The notes under the pieces: model-generated
Seen by the model: the letters and a program-made list of their open reading frames with translations, nothing else
Databases searched by the model: none
What the model was told of the DNA's origin: nothing
DNA from: an uncultured Chitinophagales bacterium
GTDB taxonomy: Bacteria > Bacteroidota > Bacteroidia > Chitinophagales > UBA2359
Reading direction: 5' to 3'
DNA: 49,801 nt
NCBI GenBank assembly: GCA_937927195.1
Contig: CALBCY010000026.1
Location: 1 to 49,801, forward strand
Position numbers and translations under genes: made by a program
Part shown: in pieces, positions 35,403 to 43,657 of the stretch
Layout of the letters: the number at the start of each line of letters is the position of its first letter
How positions within the stretch are numbered: position 1 is the stretch's first letter

Positions 35403-35410
35403 TATCTTTG
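35403..35410 (+). promoter_or_regulatory. Probable -7 element of the rpmH promoter
   Basis: TATCTTTG, a good match to the TAnnTTTG consensus, 27 bp before the rpmH ATG. A TTTTG at 35376-35380 may be the -33 box, though the spacing is 22 bp. Confidence 0.55.
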
Positions 35411-35437
35411 CAGTCCGAATTTTAAATAAAGGTAGAT

Positions 35438-35593
35438 ATGAAAAGGACATTTCAACCCTCAAGGAGAAAGAGAAAAAATAAGCATGGTTTTCGTAAAAGA
35501 TCATCATCTAAAGCTGGAAAGAAAGTTTTGGCTTTAAGAAGAAAGAAAGGCAGACACAGTTTGACTGTCTCTGACGAAAGAAAACTTAAGTAA
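35438..35593 (+). CDS. rpmH: 50S ribosomal protein L34
   Basis: Read directly from the sequence: 51 residues, ATG 35438 to TAA 35591-35593. The start [20 protein letters not shown] is the invariant L34 signature, followed by a very basic Lys/Arg sequence. Component of the large ribosomal subunit. A terminator-like hairpin separates it from rnpA. It heads the widely conserved rpmH-rnpA-yidD cluster, but dnaA and yidC do not flank it here. Confidence 0.98.
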   Translation: MKRTFQPSRRKRKNKHGFRKRSSSKAGKKVLALRRKKGRHSLTVSDERKLK

Positions 35594-35632
35594 TACTTTA
35601 TCTGCTTTTAATTAAGCAGTTATCTTATATTT

Positions 35633-35674
35633 GGCATAAAACAAGTGTATAAACACCTGTTTTATGCCTTTTTG
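35633..35674 (+). terminator. Terminator or attenuator between rpmH and rnpA
   Basis: An 11-bp stem (35633-35643 with 35658-35668, GGCATAAAACA) followed by TTTTTG. It would reduce read-through from the strongly expressed rpmH into rnpA. Confidence 0.85.
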
Positions 35675-35773
35675 TATTTATTAGGGTAGTTCTTCGACTA
35701 AGCTTTGGCTTTTCATAGAACCCAGTTAATAGGCTTGTACTTTCTATTGGATACATTGAACAAACAAATCAAT

Positions 35774-36160
35774 ATGCTTCAAAGACGGCTTAGTTTCAAA
35801 AAAAAGGAGCGACTCAAAAGCCGTCGGATAATAAAAGAATTGTTCAGCGATGGCAAATCCAAGTCATTTTTCCCAATTCGTTTGGTTTGGATGAAATGTG
35901 AACTTCCCGCACCAAGTCCAGCCCAAATATCAACCACCGTCCCAAAAAGTAAATTCAACAATGCAGTTGACCGCTACCTGCTTAAACGCAGAATGAAAGA
36001 AGCTTTCAGGTTAAACAAGTTTTTACTCTACGATTCGTTGAAAGAGGACGAGCAATTGGCCATTATGATTTTGTATACTAGTAGAGAAAAGGAGTCTTTC
36101 GAGCTCATCGAAGCTTCATTAATCAAGGGCCTCAAGTATTTGACAAATCATGTTGAGTAA
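35774..36160 (+). CDS. rnpA: Ribonuclease P protein component
   Basis: Protein subunit of RNase P, which matures the 5' ends of tRNAs. The frame is open from 35705, but ATG 35774 ([18 protein letters not shown]) gives the usual N-terminus and 128 residues. The RNR-type motif is [19 protein letters not shown], with an N-terminal [15 protein letters not shown] segment as in other Bacteroidota. Overlaps yidD by 11 bp, so translation is probably coupled. Follows rpmH after a hairpin. Confidence 0.92.
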   Translation: MLQRRLSFKKKERLKSRRIIKELFSDGKSKSFFPIRLVWMKCELPAPSPAQISTTVPKSKFNNAVDRYLLKRRMKEAFRLNKFLLYDSLKEDEQLAIMILYTSREKESFELIEASLIKGLKYLTNHVE

Positions 36161-36374
36161 ATTAATCAAATCAATTTTTATTCTCCCAATAAAGGGCTAC
36201 CGTCTTTTCATTTCACCGATGTTGGGCCAATCATGCCGTTACCATCCTACCTGCAGCAAATATGCAATAGAAGCCATCGAAAAACATGGCATCTTTAAAG
36301 GAATTTACCTGGGAACAAAAAGAATCCTCAGATGCCATCCCTGGGGTGGACATGGTTACGATCCGGTCCCTTGA
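36150..36374 (+). CDS. yidD: Membrane protein insertion efficiency factor YidD
   Basis: 74-residue peripheral membrane protein that helps YidC-type insertion. Diagnostic sequence: [20 protein letters not shown], then [12 protein letters not shown], and [14 protein letters not shown] at the C-terminus, with the conserved three Cys and the HPWGGHGxDP motif. The N-terminal amphipathic helix is normal. The start overlaps the end of rnpA (36150-36160). Confidence 0.96.
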   Translation: MLSKLIKSIFILPIKGYRLFISPMLGQSCRYHPTCSKYAIEAIEKHGIFKGIYLGTKRILRCHPWGGHGYDPVP

Positions 36375-36491
36375 AAGGTTGGCATTGAAATCCAGCTTCT
36401 ACTAATTCACTGGCTTTACTTTGAGCCAAAATATATCTGCAGATAATGATGATTTGGAACTAAATTAGATATCATTGGTTTTATAAAATAA

Positions 36492-37028
36492 ATGACTCTT
36501 GAGACAAAAGATATAATTCCGATTCAAACCCACAAAGGGAGTTGCACACTTCAAGTATTGCTATTTACTTTTTGTTTATTACCATTCATTTTGTGCATTC
36601 TAAAACTTTTCTTTCTCGGTCCAGTCATATTTGTTTTTTACCTACCCATTATGCTACCATTTAATGTGCTTGCAGTTTTGGTTATTCTGTACAAAAGAAT
36701 CCCCATCATTAAGGTTTTTAAGGGCCAATTTGTTATTGAAAAAAAGGGAATAATCAAAAAGTACAATGAGCAACATTGCTTTATTTTTGATGAAATAAAA
36801 AGAATAGAATTTTCTAAAGGAAAAATCGACTGGCCTTTCTTAATTGTTTTGGCTCTTTTCGGTCGTGGTGCAGGTGGACAAAGCGGAAACAATAAATCAG
36901 ATCGAATGATCATTGAAACCAAAGAAGGCCAACTAAAAATCTTCAATCGCTTCGGAAGCAAAAAAGGATTTATTCAGACAATTGAATTGATAAACAAATT
37001 GATTCAGCAAAAAAAAGCCAAAGGCTAA
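36492..37028 (+). CDS. Membrane protein of unknown function, PH-domain-like tail
   Basis: 178 residues. Two hydrophobic hairpin segments (LLFTFCLLPFILCILKLFFL and PVIFVFYLPIMLPFNVLAVL) occupy about residues 20-75. The C-terminal half (FVIEKKGIIKKYNEQHCFIF, DEIKRIEFSKGK, DRMIIETKEGQLKIFNRF) has the strand pattern seen in bacterial PH-like membrane proteins. No named family recognised. Its last 26 codons plus flanking intergenic bases are the first copy of a 116-bp tandem triplication that follows. The C-terminus (QKKAKG) is read out of the intergenic repeat word, so it may have been shaped by that repeat. Confidence 0.65.
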   Translation: MTLETKDIIPIQTHKGSCTLQVLLFTFCLLPFILCILKLFFLGPVIFVFYLPIMLPFNVLAVLVILYKRIPIIKVFKGQFVIEKKGIIKKYNEQHCFIFDEIKRIEFSKGKIDWPFLIVLALFGRGAGGQSGNNKSDRMIIETKEGQLKIFNRFGSKKGFIQTIELINKLIQQKKAKG

Positions 37029-37281
37029 AAGCCAAAGGCCAATAGCCTACCACCTTAATCAATCGCTTCGGAAGCAAAAAAGGATTTACCCAGACAATTG
37101 AGTTGATAAACAAATTGATTCAGCAAAAAAACGCCAAAGGCTAAAAGCCTAAGGCCAATAGCCTACCACCTTAATCAATCGCTTCGGAAGCAAAAAAGGA
37201 TTTATCCAGACAATTGAATTGATAAACAAATTGATTCAGCAAAAAAAAGCCTAAGGCTAAAAGCCAAAGGCCAATAGCCTC
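36943..37281 (+). repeat. 116-bp tandem triplication including a gene's 3' end
   Basis: Copies start at 36943, 37059 and 37175 (TCAATCGCTTCGG). Each holds the last about 26 codons of the preceding membrane-protein gene plus intergenic AGCC-AAA-GGCT words. Only a few point differences separate the copies, so the duplication looks recent. The third copy ends exactly where the recX stop codon begins (37282). Confidence 0.95.
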
Positions 37282-37764
37282 TCATAACAAGCGTTCATTC
37301 AAAACCTTCCAGATCAAGCTTGACTCATATCCTTTCTGAGTTAAATAGTCCAGAATTTTTTTCTTCCGTTTCCTTGGGTCCTCCTCTTTGAGAGTCGTCG
37401 ATTTTTTTTCAAACAAATAATTCAAAGTCTTCCAATATTCCTCTTCTTCAATTTCTTTCAAACCAAAATCAATCATAGATTTACTCAATCGTTTCTCTCG
37501 AAGCTTCCGCACAATTTTTAGCTTTCCCCATCTTTTGTATTTGAATTTGCTCCGGCAATAACTGCCTACAAATCGTTCCTCACTCAAAAAGTTATCATCG
37601 ATTAGTTTCTGAATAATTTCTTCAGCCCAGTCGCCCCAAAAACCTAAGTCGCTTAGTTTCTTCTTTACCTCAGAATGACAACGCTCCTGATAAGCACAGT
37701 AATGCTCCAACTTTCGTTGAGCCACTTCTTTGCTTATTCTTTTTTTAAATTTTTGTCGATACAA
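37282..37764 (-). CDS. recX: Regulatory protein RecX
   Basis: 160 residues, modulator of RecA filaments. RecX three-helix repeats are visible: AYQERCHSEVKKKLSDLGFW, then IIQKLIDDNFLSEERFVGSY, KFKYKRWGKLKIVRKLREK and ILDYLTQKGYESSLIWKVLN. The FLSEERFVGSYCRSKFKYKRWGK-type segment (split here to respect length) is the strongest family signature. recA is not in the window. The stop codon abuts the end of the 116-bp triplication, so the 3' untranslated region consists of repeat sequence. It is divergent from the MFS gene. Confidence 0.9.
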   Translation of the reverse strand: MYRQKFKKRISKEVAQRKLEHYCAYQERCHSEVKKKLSDLGFWGDWAEEIIQKLIDDNFLSEERFVGSYCRSKFKYKRWGKLKIVRKLREKRLSKSMIDFGLKEIEEEEYWKTLNYLFEKKSTTLKEEDPRKRKKKILDYLTQKGYESSLIWKVLNERLL

Positions 37765-37915
37765 GTTCTTAATTTGGTTTGATTATTGGATAATACAGTT
37801 TATGCCCTAGATTTGCCAACCCAAAAACAATCTAAATGTTTTGTGAAAAATTTAGCTGATTCGAATATCTAACATTCTAACAAACTAACATCAATTATCC
37901 AGAATTAATTCATTA

Positions 37916-39199
37916 ATGAAGAATCTTAGAGCCCTCGGCTTCCTTTTTACTGCCAATACGATTTCAGGTTTCTCTCAAGGAGTCAGCATGATCGCCATTC
38001 CATGGTATTTTACCGATACACTCGAAAGTCCAGGCCTTTTTGGCAGCATCTATCTTGGTGTCACCTGCGTTTCTTTATTTTGGAGCACCATCGCAGGAAC
38101 CTTGGTCGATCGCTACAACCGCAAAAGATTGTTCCAAATGGAAAATTTATGGGGCGCTTTGACTTTCTTAAGCATTGGAATAAGTTCGTGGTTTGCTGGT
38201 GGAGTCCCTAGCCTTCCTCAAATTATTGTATGTTTTGCTACTACCTTTTTTATATACAATCTCCACTACCCGACCCTTTATGCTTTCTCACAGGAGATAA
38301 TAGAAAAAGAGAATTATAGCAAAATAAGTTCCTGGTTGGAGATTCAAGGGCAATTAACTTCGATGGGTGCAGGAGCTTTGGCGGCAGTTTTGTTGTCAGG
38401 AGTGGCAGGTGGACCTACTCAATTATTCGGATTAAATTTCAATATTCCCTTTAAAATAGAAGCTTGGTCCTTGTCTGAAATTTTCATCATGGATGGCATA
38501 ACTTATTTCTTATCCTTTCTTTTAATTTCATTAATAAAATACAAAGCCACCATTGTTAGAAAAATTGAGACGGGTAGCATTAAACAAAGAATCAGTACCG
38601 GCATTCGCTTTTTAAAAGCCAATCCTCTGCTCTTCATTTTCGGAAATGCCGCCTATTTTATTTTCGTAACCATCATGGTCACCAACTATTTGGTAATGCC
38701 CAATCACATCAAAACTGCCTTGGGGGGAACTGGACATGATTATGCTTTGAGTGAAATGTTTTATGCCCTGGGAGCACTAGGAGCTGGCTTATCTATTCGA
38801 TATATATTCAACAAAACCACCACCGTTTTTGGAAACATCGCCCTAAGTGCTTTGGGTGGAATTGCTTTGTTAATGCTTGGATATAATACTGAATTGAAAT
38901 ATATCTTTTTTATACTTTTCCTTTTAGCCATTTCCAATTCTGGCTCAAGAATAATGAGGGTTATTTACTTGCTGGAACACATTCCAAATTCTGTTATTGG
39001 AAGAGCCTCCTCAATTTTTCAAATCATCAATGTCCTCCAACGAATATTTTTTATTGGAATATTCTCTTTGGTCTATTTCACCGAACGGACCTATTTAGAT
39101 TTTTACATATTGGCCTTTGGCGTTCTAATCGCTTGCCTTTTGTTGGTCTATAATTATAAAGGATTGGTGAATTTCAAAACAAACTGGAAAGAGGAGTGA
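37916..39199 (+). CDS. MFS transporter
   Basis: 427 residues with about 12 hydrophobic segments, for example LGFLFTANTISGFSQGVSMI, ALTFLSIGISSWFAGGV and ALSALGGIALLMLGYN. The loop motif between helices 2 and 3, GTLVDRYNRKRLFQMENLWG, is the MFS G-x-x-x-D-R-x-x-R-K/R signature. It resembles the MFS_3 (enterobactin exporter/macrolide efflux-like) branch. The substrate is unknown and no neighbouring biosynthetic gene suggests one. It begins 151 bp after recX in divergent orientation. Confidence 0.9.
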   Translation: MKNLRALGFLFTANTISGFSQGVSMIAIPWYFTDTLESPGLFGSIYLGVTCVSLFWSTIAGTLVDRYNRKRLFQMENLWGALTFLSIGISSWFAGGVPSLPQIIVCFATTFFIYNLHYPTLYAFSQEIIEKENYSKISSWLEIQGQLTSMGAGALAAVLLSGVAGGPTQLFGLNFNIPFKIEAWSLSEIFIMDGITYFLSFLLISLIKYKATIVRKIETGSIKQRISTGIRFLKANPLLFIFGNAAYFIFVTIMVTNYLVMPNHIKTALGGTGHDYALSEMFYALGALGAGLSIRYIFNKTTTVFGNIALSALGGIALLMLGYNTELKYIFFILFLLAISNSGSRIMRVIYLLEHIPNSVIGRASSIFQIINVLQRIFFIGIFSLVYFTERTYLDFYILAFGVLIACLLLVYNYKGLVNFKTNWKEE

Positions 39200-39532
39200 A
39201 TATATGAATGAGAGAATGTCGTCGGACCTCAAGTTATGACAAAAAATCGGACATTGAGTTTTGCTAATTATCTTTGTAAAAAAATTTATACCTCTCCATA
39301 GTTATGATGTCAAGCAAGATGAAACGCCCACTGATCTAATGGAATCGGATCCAATGGAAAACTCAGAATTTTTAATCTCATTTTCAATCAAACCCATTTT
39401 AACGTCGATTTACTCTATTCAAATTAATCACATCAATAATTAAGTGAATGATCGTTTTGTGTATGAACAACCTAAAAGAGATCCAATAAAATAAATTGTG
39501 AGATAAAAAAGACTAAAGAATCTAACAAGCAA

Positions 39533-39628
39533 AAATTAGCCATAGGCTAATTTGAAGCTGTACTAAAAATTATGGCGCAGCCAAATATACCAACAGGTGC
39601 GAAGCACCGTACCAAAAGCGAAGCGTAC
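39533..39628 (+). repeat. Modular triloop hairpin array with GTACCAAAA linkers
   Basis: Units in order: a 9-bp stem AAATTAGCC with ATA loop (39533-39553); TGGC-GCA-GCCA (39573-39583); GGTGC-GAA-GCACC (39596-39608); GC-GAA-GC (39618-39624). Linkers between and after units: GTACTAAAAA, ATACCAACA, GTACCAAAA, GTACAAAA. Same layout as 43503-43638 with different stems. Confidence 0.8.
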
Positions 39629-40026
39629 AAAAGAATAGATGAAACCCTAACAGATAACAGAGATTGTCATAAATCTCCAAAAGGACATGAATGGAGCTGC
39701 CAAACAATGTCGGTAATCCCCTTGCTCAATAAATTGAGATCCATAATAAATTATGGACTGAGGCCCGCCCTTGACTATCCGAGCTTGTCTCCAATATTAA
39801 AAATGTTAGATTTATATAAATAACGCTATCTGCACAGGATTTCAATCTATGCGTCAAACATAAATCATTTTTCCTTGAGTCGAAAATTTTATCATTAAAA
39901 TTTGAATTATATTCTCATTTTGGGACTTATTGTAGATACAAGTACCACAAAGTCCTTATGAGATGAAACATTTTTATTATCAAGCAATAAAGCTCTGGAA
40001 AAAATAGTCATTTTGTTTTCGGACTT

Positions 40027-40075
40027 GTTACTTTGTACTTTGTACTAAAATCTTCGTACTTATTACTTTGTACTG
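40027..40075 (+). repeat. TTACTTTGTAC word repeat
   Basis: TTACTTTGTACTTTGTAC then TACTTATTACTTTGTAC, a degenerate 7-11 bp repeat ending 18 bp before the start of the kinase-like gene. Confidence 0.7.
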
Positions 40076-40092
40076 TTACAAACCCAAATATT

Positions 40093-41178
40093 ATGCAACA
40101 AAATAATACTGGCATCAACGTCCCTTCAAAGAAAAAACTCTTCTTCAAGGTAAATGAAAATTTCAGTTCCTACCTTAAAAATTACAATAGGAATATTCCT
40201 CTGCCTCTTCAATACGACGACTTATTGCGCTTCAATCAATCGATCAGCTTGCTGAATGCGAAAGGGGAAGACACCCTTTGGCAAACAGTTTATTATCAGG
40301 AATCTGATATGATAGAATTGTTTGAGTCTTTGACATATATCTATACTTTGCTCAAAGCAGATGGCGACAAAGATATACTAAAACACCTCACCGTTTCTCG
40401 CGTTGACTACTGTACTTTTGGAAACAGCAAGCCTTTCAGAATCAGAATAATCAACCGACTCAATGACAACTACGACCACTTTTATGTCAAAGTAGCCGAT
40501 GCATCCAGAATTTACGGATTGGAATTGGAAGAAACACTTTCACCCAACAGTGTAATGTACATGTACGATAAAAATACCCTGATCGAAGAACACATCGCAG
40601 GGATCCCCGGCGATGATTTTATCCTAAAAAATCTAGAAGAAAGCAAATTCAATCAGATTCGTATCGCCAAGGAGTTTGTAAAATTCAACGAACGCTGCTT
40701 TGTCCGACTGCTAGGCGATATGCGCTCCTACAATTATGTGGTCGACATCACCCCAGATATTGAGAGCCTTCAATATAGAATGAGAGCCATCGACTTTGAT
40801 CAACAATCTTACGAAGGCAGAATGAACTTCTATCTACCCCAATATTTCAAAGAAAACAATCCAATTATTTTTCTGGGAATCAAACACATGAAACCCGAAA
40901 CAGTAAGGCAATACCAACTGGAAGAACGAAGCCTGATCGGAATCCGCTACAAAGCATCCAAGGAAAGAGTTGAGGATTTACTGGAATTGATGAAAAAAGA
41001 CACCCTCGCTCCAAAAGCCAAAGTAGATCAACTAAAAAAAGAATTGGCCAAACATCACAAAAACAAAGAATTCTTAAAACTAAATTCTATGGGAGAATTG
41101 GTAGAAAAAAACATACAATTGCTTTTGTCAAAAGATTTTCTTCAAAGCAACCTTTCAGATAGTCCAGCTCAATTCTAA
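40093..41178 (+). CDS. Putative atypical kinase-fold protein
   Basis: 361 residues from ATG 40093 (MQQNNTGINVPSKKKLFFKV); the frame is open from a TTG at 40033, but that part is repeat DNA. No family name recognised. Three motifs in the right order recall protein-kinase/aminoglycoside-phosphotransferase folds: FYVKVAD with Lys133, LGDMRSYNYVVD (Gly208-Asp209 and a downstream Asn, like the HGDxxxxN catalytic loop) and MRAIDFDQQSYEG (Asp234-Phe-Asp236, like the metal-binding DFG/DFD). TLIEEHIAGIPGDDF fits the hinge region. The C-terminal about 100 residues are Lys-rich helices. It is 26 bp upstream of the DUF2332 gene and probably co-transcribed. Kinase activity is inference. Confidence 0.55.
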   Translation: MQQNNTGINVPSKKKLFFKVNENFSSYLKNYNRNIPLPLQYDDLLRFNQSISLLNAKGEDTLWQTVYYQESDMIELFESLTYIYTLLKADGDKDILKHLTVSRVDYCTFGNSKPFRIRIINRLNDNYDHFYVKVADASRIYGLELEETLSPNSVMYMYDKNTLIEEHIAGIPGDDFILKNLEESKFNQIRIAKEFVKFNERCFVRLLGDMRSYNYVVDITPDIESLQYRMRAIDFDQQSYEGRMNFYLPQYFKENNPIIFLGIKHMKPETVRQYQLEERSLIGIRYKASKERVEDLLELMKKDTLAPKAKVDQLKKELAKHHKNKEFLKLNSMGELVEKNIQLLLSKDFLQSNLSDSPAQF

Positions 41179-41204
41179 GCCATCGAACTATAAAATTAAT
41201 TTAA

Positions 41205-42272
41205 ATGAAAAACTACCTTCATCATTCTAAAGAAGAGATTCGAGACTATTTTTTAAATTGGGCAGCAGCCGAACCAAGCATCAATTCACCCTTTTACTTT
41301 CAGTTGGCACTGCATCTTGCCAAAGATGATTACTTACTCAATCTGGCGGCTCACAGCACACAAGGTCAACCCATGGCCAACCTTATCTTTGCTAGTGTCC
41401 AATATTTGTTGCTTCAAAAACCTTCAGCAGATTTGGCAAAGTATTATCCTTCCATTTCTGACAATCCATTGTCTCTTGATGAATCAGGATTCGCACTCTT
41501 CAAACAATTTTGCAAAAACAATGAAACTGAAATCAAATCCATTCTCGAAACAAAAATGGTCCAAACCAATGCAATCAATCGTTGCGCCTATCTATTTCCG
41601 ATCATTTCCAGTTTCGCATTTCACGAAAAAATAGACAAATTAAACATCGTAGACATAGGTTGCAGTGCTGGACTCAATTTGTTGTTTGATCGTTACCAAT
41701 ATACATACAGTACGAATGGATCCAATTTTGGCGACAGTCCTATCATAGTCAAGACAGCCTTAAAAGGAAAAACTTTCCCGCAGTTTCAAAAGCCTCCCAA
41801 AATCAACCGACGTATTGGTATCGATATCAATCCACTTGATCTAAGAATTAAAAAAGATGCTGATTGGCTAAAAGCATTAATATGGCCAGACCATTCCAAG
41901 CGCATCAGCAGAATGAACAAAGCCATCGAACTAGCTACAGAAAACAAACTGGAATACCGAAAAGGGAAGACAACTGCTTTTTTTAAGGAAACCATCCAAT
42001 CGCTCCCAAAGGACGAAGCTCTTTGTGTTTTCCACACACATGCACTGTACCAATTTAAAAAACCAGAAAGACAAGAATTCTATAACTTGATGGATGAATT
42101 GGGAAAAGAATACCACCTCCTCTACTTAGGTGTTGAAGGCATTAAGGCATGGAAGGAAAAACACAAAACAACAGATACGCCCGTTCAAACAATTCAATAC
42201 AAGGATGGTCAAAAAATAGAGAAGCTTGCCGCAACGACTACAGGTCATGCCGATTGGGTTCAATTTGAGTAA
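41205..42272 (+). CDS. DUF2332 family protein, methyltransferase-like core
   Basis: 355 residues, matching DUF2332 in length and motifs: IRDYFLNWAAAEPSINSPFY, YYPSISDNPLSLDESGFALF, and the glycine loop IVDIGCSAGLNLLFDRYQY, which looks like a SAM-binding motif I. RRIGIDINPLDL supplies an acidic residue after the next strand, and VFHTHALYQF a later core strand. The reaction is unknown; a methyltransferase is plausible but unproven. No signal peptide. Second gene of a probable three-gene cluster. Confidence 0.85.
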   Translation: MKNYLHHSKEEIRDYFLNWAAAEPSINSPFYFQLALHLAKDDYLLNLAAHSTQGQPMANLIFASVQYLLLQKPSADLAKYYPSISDNPLSLDESGFALFKQFCKNNETEIKSILETKMVQTNAINRCAYLFPIISSFAFHEKIDKLNIVDIGCSAGLNLLFDRYQYTYSTNGSNFGDSPIIVKTALKGKTFPQFQKPPKINRRIGIDINPLDLRIKKDADWLKALIWPDHSKRISRMNKAIELATENKLEYRKGKTTAFFKETIQSLPKDEALCVFHTHALYQFKKPERQEFYNLMDELGKEYHLLYLGVEGIKAWKEKHKTTDTPVQTIQYKDGQKIEKLAATTTGHADWVQFE

Positions 42273-42394
42273 AAAACATACTTCATGCCAGAATGCAATT
42301 GTTTCAAACTTGTCCTTTATTTAGATTTAGGAGTTCTTAAACTTTTTAATATCCGGAATAGATTTTTGATTAAAAAATAATTCTATAACATTTA

Positions 42395-43270
42395 ATGTTC
42401 GCAACCAAACCATCTCCGATTCAAGAAATCAAGGACACAATCCTTGATAAAGCAAAAGTCAAGCTCTTCATCAAACGGGAAGATTTACTTGAAGTCATTC
42501 CTGGCAATCCACACATTTCAGGAAACAAATGGCGGAAGCTAAAGTATAATTTAATCGAAGCAAAAGAACTAAAGCAAGAAACCCTTCTGAGCTTCGGTGG
42601 CGCTTTTTCAAATCACATTCATGCACTCGCCGCAGCGGGAAAAGCATTTAATTTCAAAACCATTGGTGTCATTCGTGGAGAAGAGCAAAAGGCACTCAAT
42701 CATACTTTGACATTTGCCAAAGAACAAGGCATGCAACTCCATTTTATCAGTAGAAGTGATTATCGTGAAAAGAACAAGACTGATTTCAAAGAAAAACTCC
42801 AATCACAATTCGGAAGTTTTTATTTAATCCCTGAAGGTGGAAGCAATCAGCTAGCCGTAACGGGCTGCAAGGAAATAATGGATGAGATTGACCCGTCTAT
42901 GGATTATATTTGTGCGCCTATTGGAACAGGTGGAACCATCGCAGGAATGATCGCTGCCAATAAAACTCAACAAAAAATCCTTGGTTTTCCAGCTCTTAAA
43001 AATGCTAATTTTCTAAAAACAGACATCGCAAAACTGTTATCCATCGACCAGCCCGACAGCCTCCCCCACTTCGAATTGATCAACCATTATCATTTTGGCG
43101 GTTATGCAAAAACCAATAGGGAACTTTTTTCCTTCATTTTCGATTTTAAAGACAAGCAGCATATCCAATTGGAACCAATTTACACGGGAAAAATGATCTA
43201 TGGCATTTTTGATCTCATCAAAAAAAGGCATTTTCCAAAAAATTCCAATATTTTAGCAATTCATACTTGA
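42395..43270 (+). CDS. PLP-dependent deaminase, ACC deaminase/D-cysteine desulfhydrase-like
   Basis: 291 residues, fold-type II PLP enzyme. FIKREDLLEVIPGNPHISG then NKWRKLKYNL contains the PLP Lys in the GNKxRK motif of ACC deaminase and D-cysteine desulfhydrase. LLSFGGAFSNHIHALAAAGK carries the conserved SNH substrate/PLP loop, and APIGTGGTIAGMIAA the phosphate-binding loop. The length is near 290-330 for the family. Deamination of ACC and desulfhydration of D-cysteine cannot be told apart by eye. Its start lies 122 bp after the DUF2332 stop, so it may have its own promoter. Confidence 0.88.
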   Translation: MFATKPSPIQEIKDTILDKAKVKLFIKREDLLEVIPGNPHISGNKWRKLKYNLIEAKELKQETLLSFGGAFSNHIHALAAAGKAFNFKTIGVIRGEEQKALNHTLTFAKEQGMQLHFISRSDYREKNKTDFKEKLQSQFGSFYLIPEGGSNQLAVTGCKEIMDEIDPSMDYICAPIGTGGTIAGMIAANKTQQKILGFPALKNANFLKTDIAKLLSIDQPDSLPHFELINHYHFGGYAKTNRELFSFIFDFKDKQHIQLEPIYTGKMIYGIFDLIKKRHFPKNSNILAIHT

Positions 43271-43657
43271 GGACTGCAAGGGCTTTTTGGGTTTTCGGAA
43301 TTCGGTTTTCGGAATTCGATGGGTATTGGATAATATCGGTATTAGAGCGCGACGGTGCTAACACATCCACAGCTGTTGGGTAGGTCGGACGGCGATCCGT
43401 GCCAGTGGCACCTTTTGGGTTTGCTTTTCAGTTGAAAACATTGATGGCAGACCAAAGATTCAAGACCAACAGTGAAAAGCATAAAAATAATCCAACAGTC
43501 AAAATTAGCCATTGGCTAATTGCAGACGTACCAACAAAAATGCCGAAGGCGAATGTACTAAAAGTGCAGCCGCAGGCTAACGTACCAAAAGGCCAAAGGC
43601 CGTACCAAAACAAAAGCCAACGGCCAATAGCCAAAGGCCAATAGCTTAAAAAAAACC
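43271..43657. repeat. Repeat-filled intergenic region before radA
   Basis: No gene. TTCGGAATTCGG words at 43286-43340; then GCGCGACG...TCCACAGCT and GTGCC-AGT-GGCAC followed by CTTTTGGGT (43348-43420), paralleling 27658-27720; then the modular hairpin array 43503-43638, which runs almost to the radA start. Confidence 0.75.
43503..43638 (+). repeat. Modular triloop hairpin array with GTACCAAAA linkers
   Basis: Units: AATTAGCC-ATT-GGCTAATT (43503-43521); GCC-GAA-GGC (43542-43550); AGCC-GCA-GGCT (43568-43578); GGCC-AAA-GGCC (43591-43601); GCC-AAC-GGC (43616-43624); GCC-AAA-GGC (43630-43638). Linkers GTACCAACAAAAA, GTACTAAAA, GTACCAAAA, GTACCAAAA. It ends 19 bp before the radA ATG, so it must be transcribed as, or lie in, the radA leader. 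Confidence 0.85.

Larger units (their letters stand above)
39200..40092. other. 893-bp gene-free region with hairpin-word array
   Basis: Two short open frames (39261-39443 and 39572-39823) look spurious: the second is read through the repeat words. Holds an array of short hairpins at 39533-39628 and, just before the next gene, TTACTTTGTAC words (40027-40075). The remainder is AT-rich. No RNA or mobile element recognised. Confidence 0.65.

Noticed and set aside
39261..39443. Plus-strand ORF of 60 residues
   Set aside because: No domain, signal peptide or neighbour relation; consistent with chance in a long gap.
39572..39823. Plus-strand ORF of 83 residues
   Set aside because: The first third is read from the hairpin-word array and the rest shows no domain or codon pattern like neighbouring genes.
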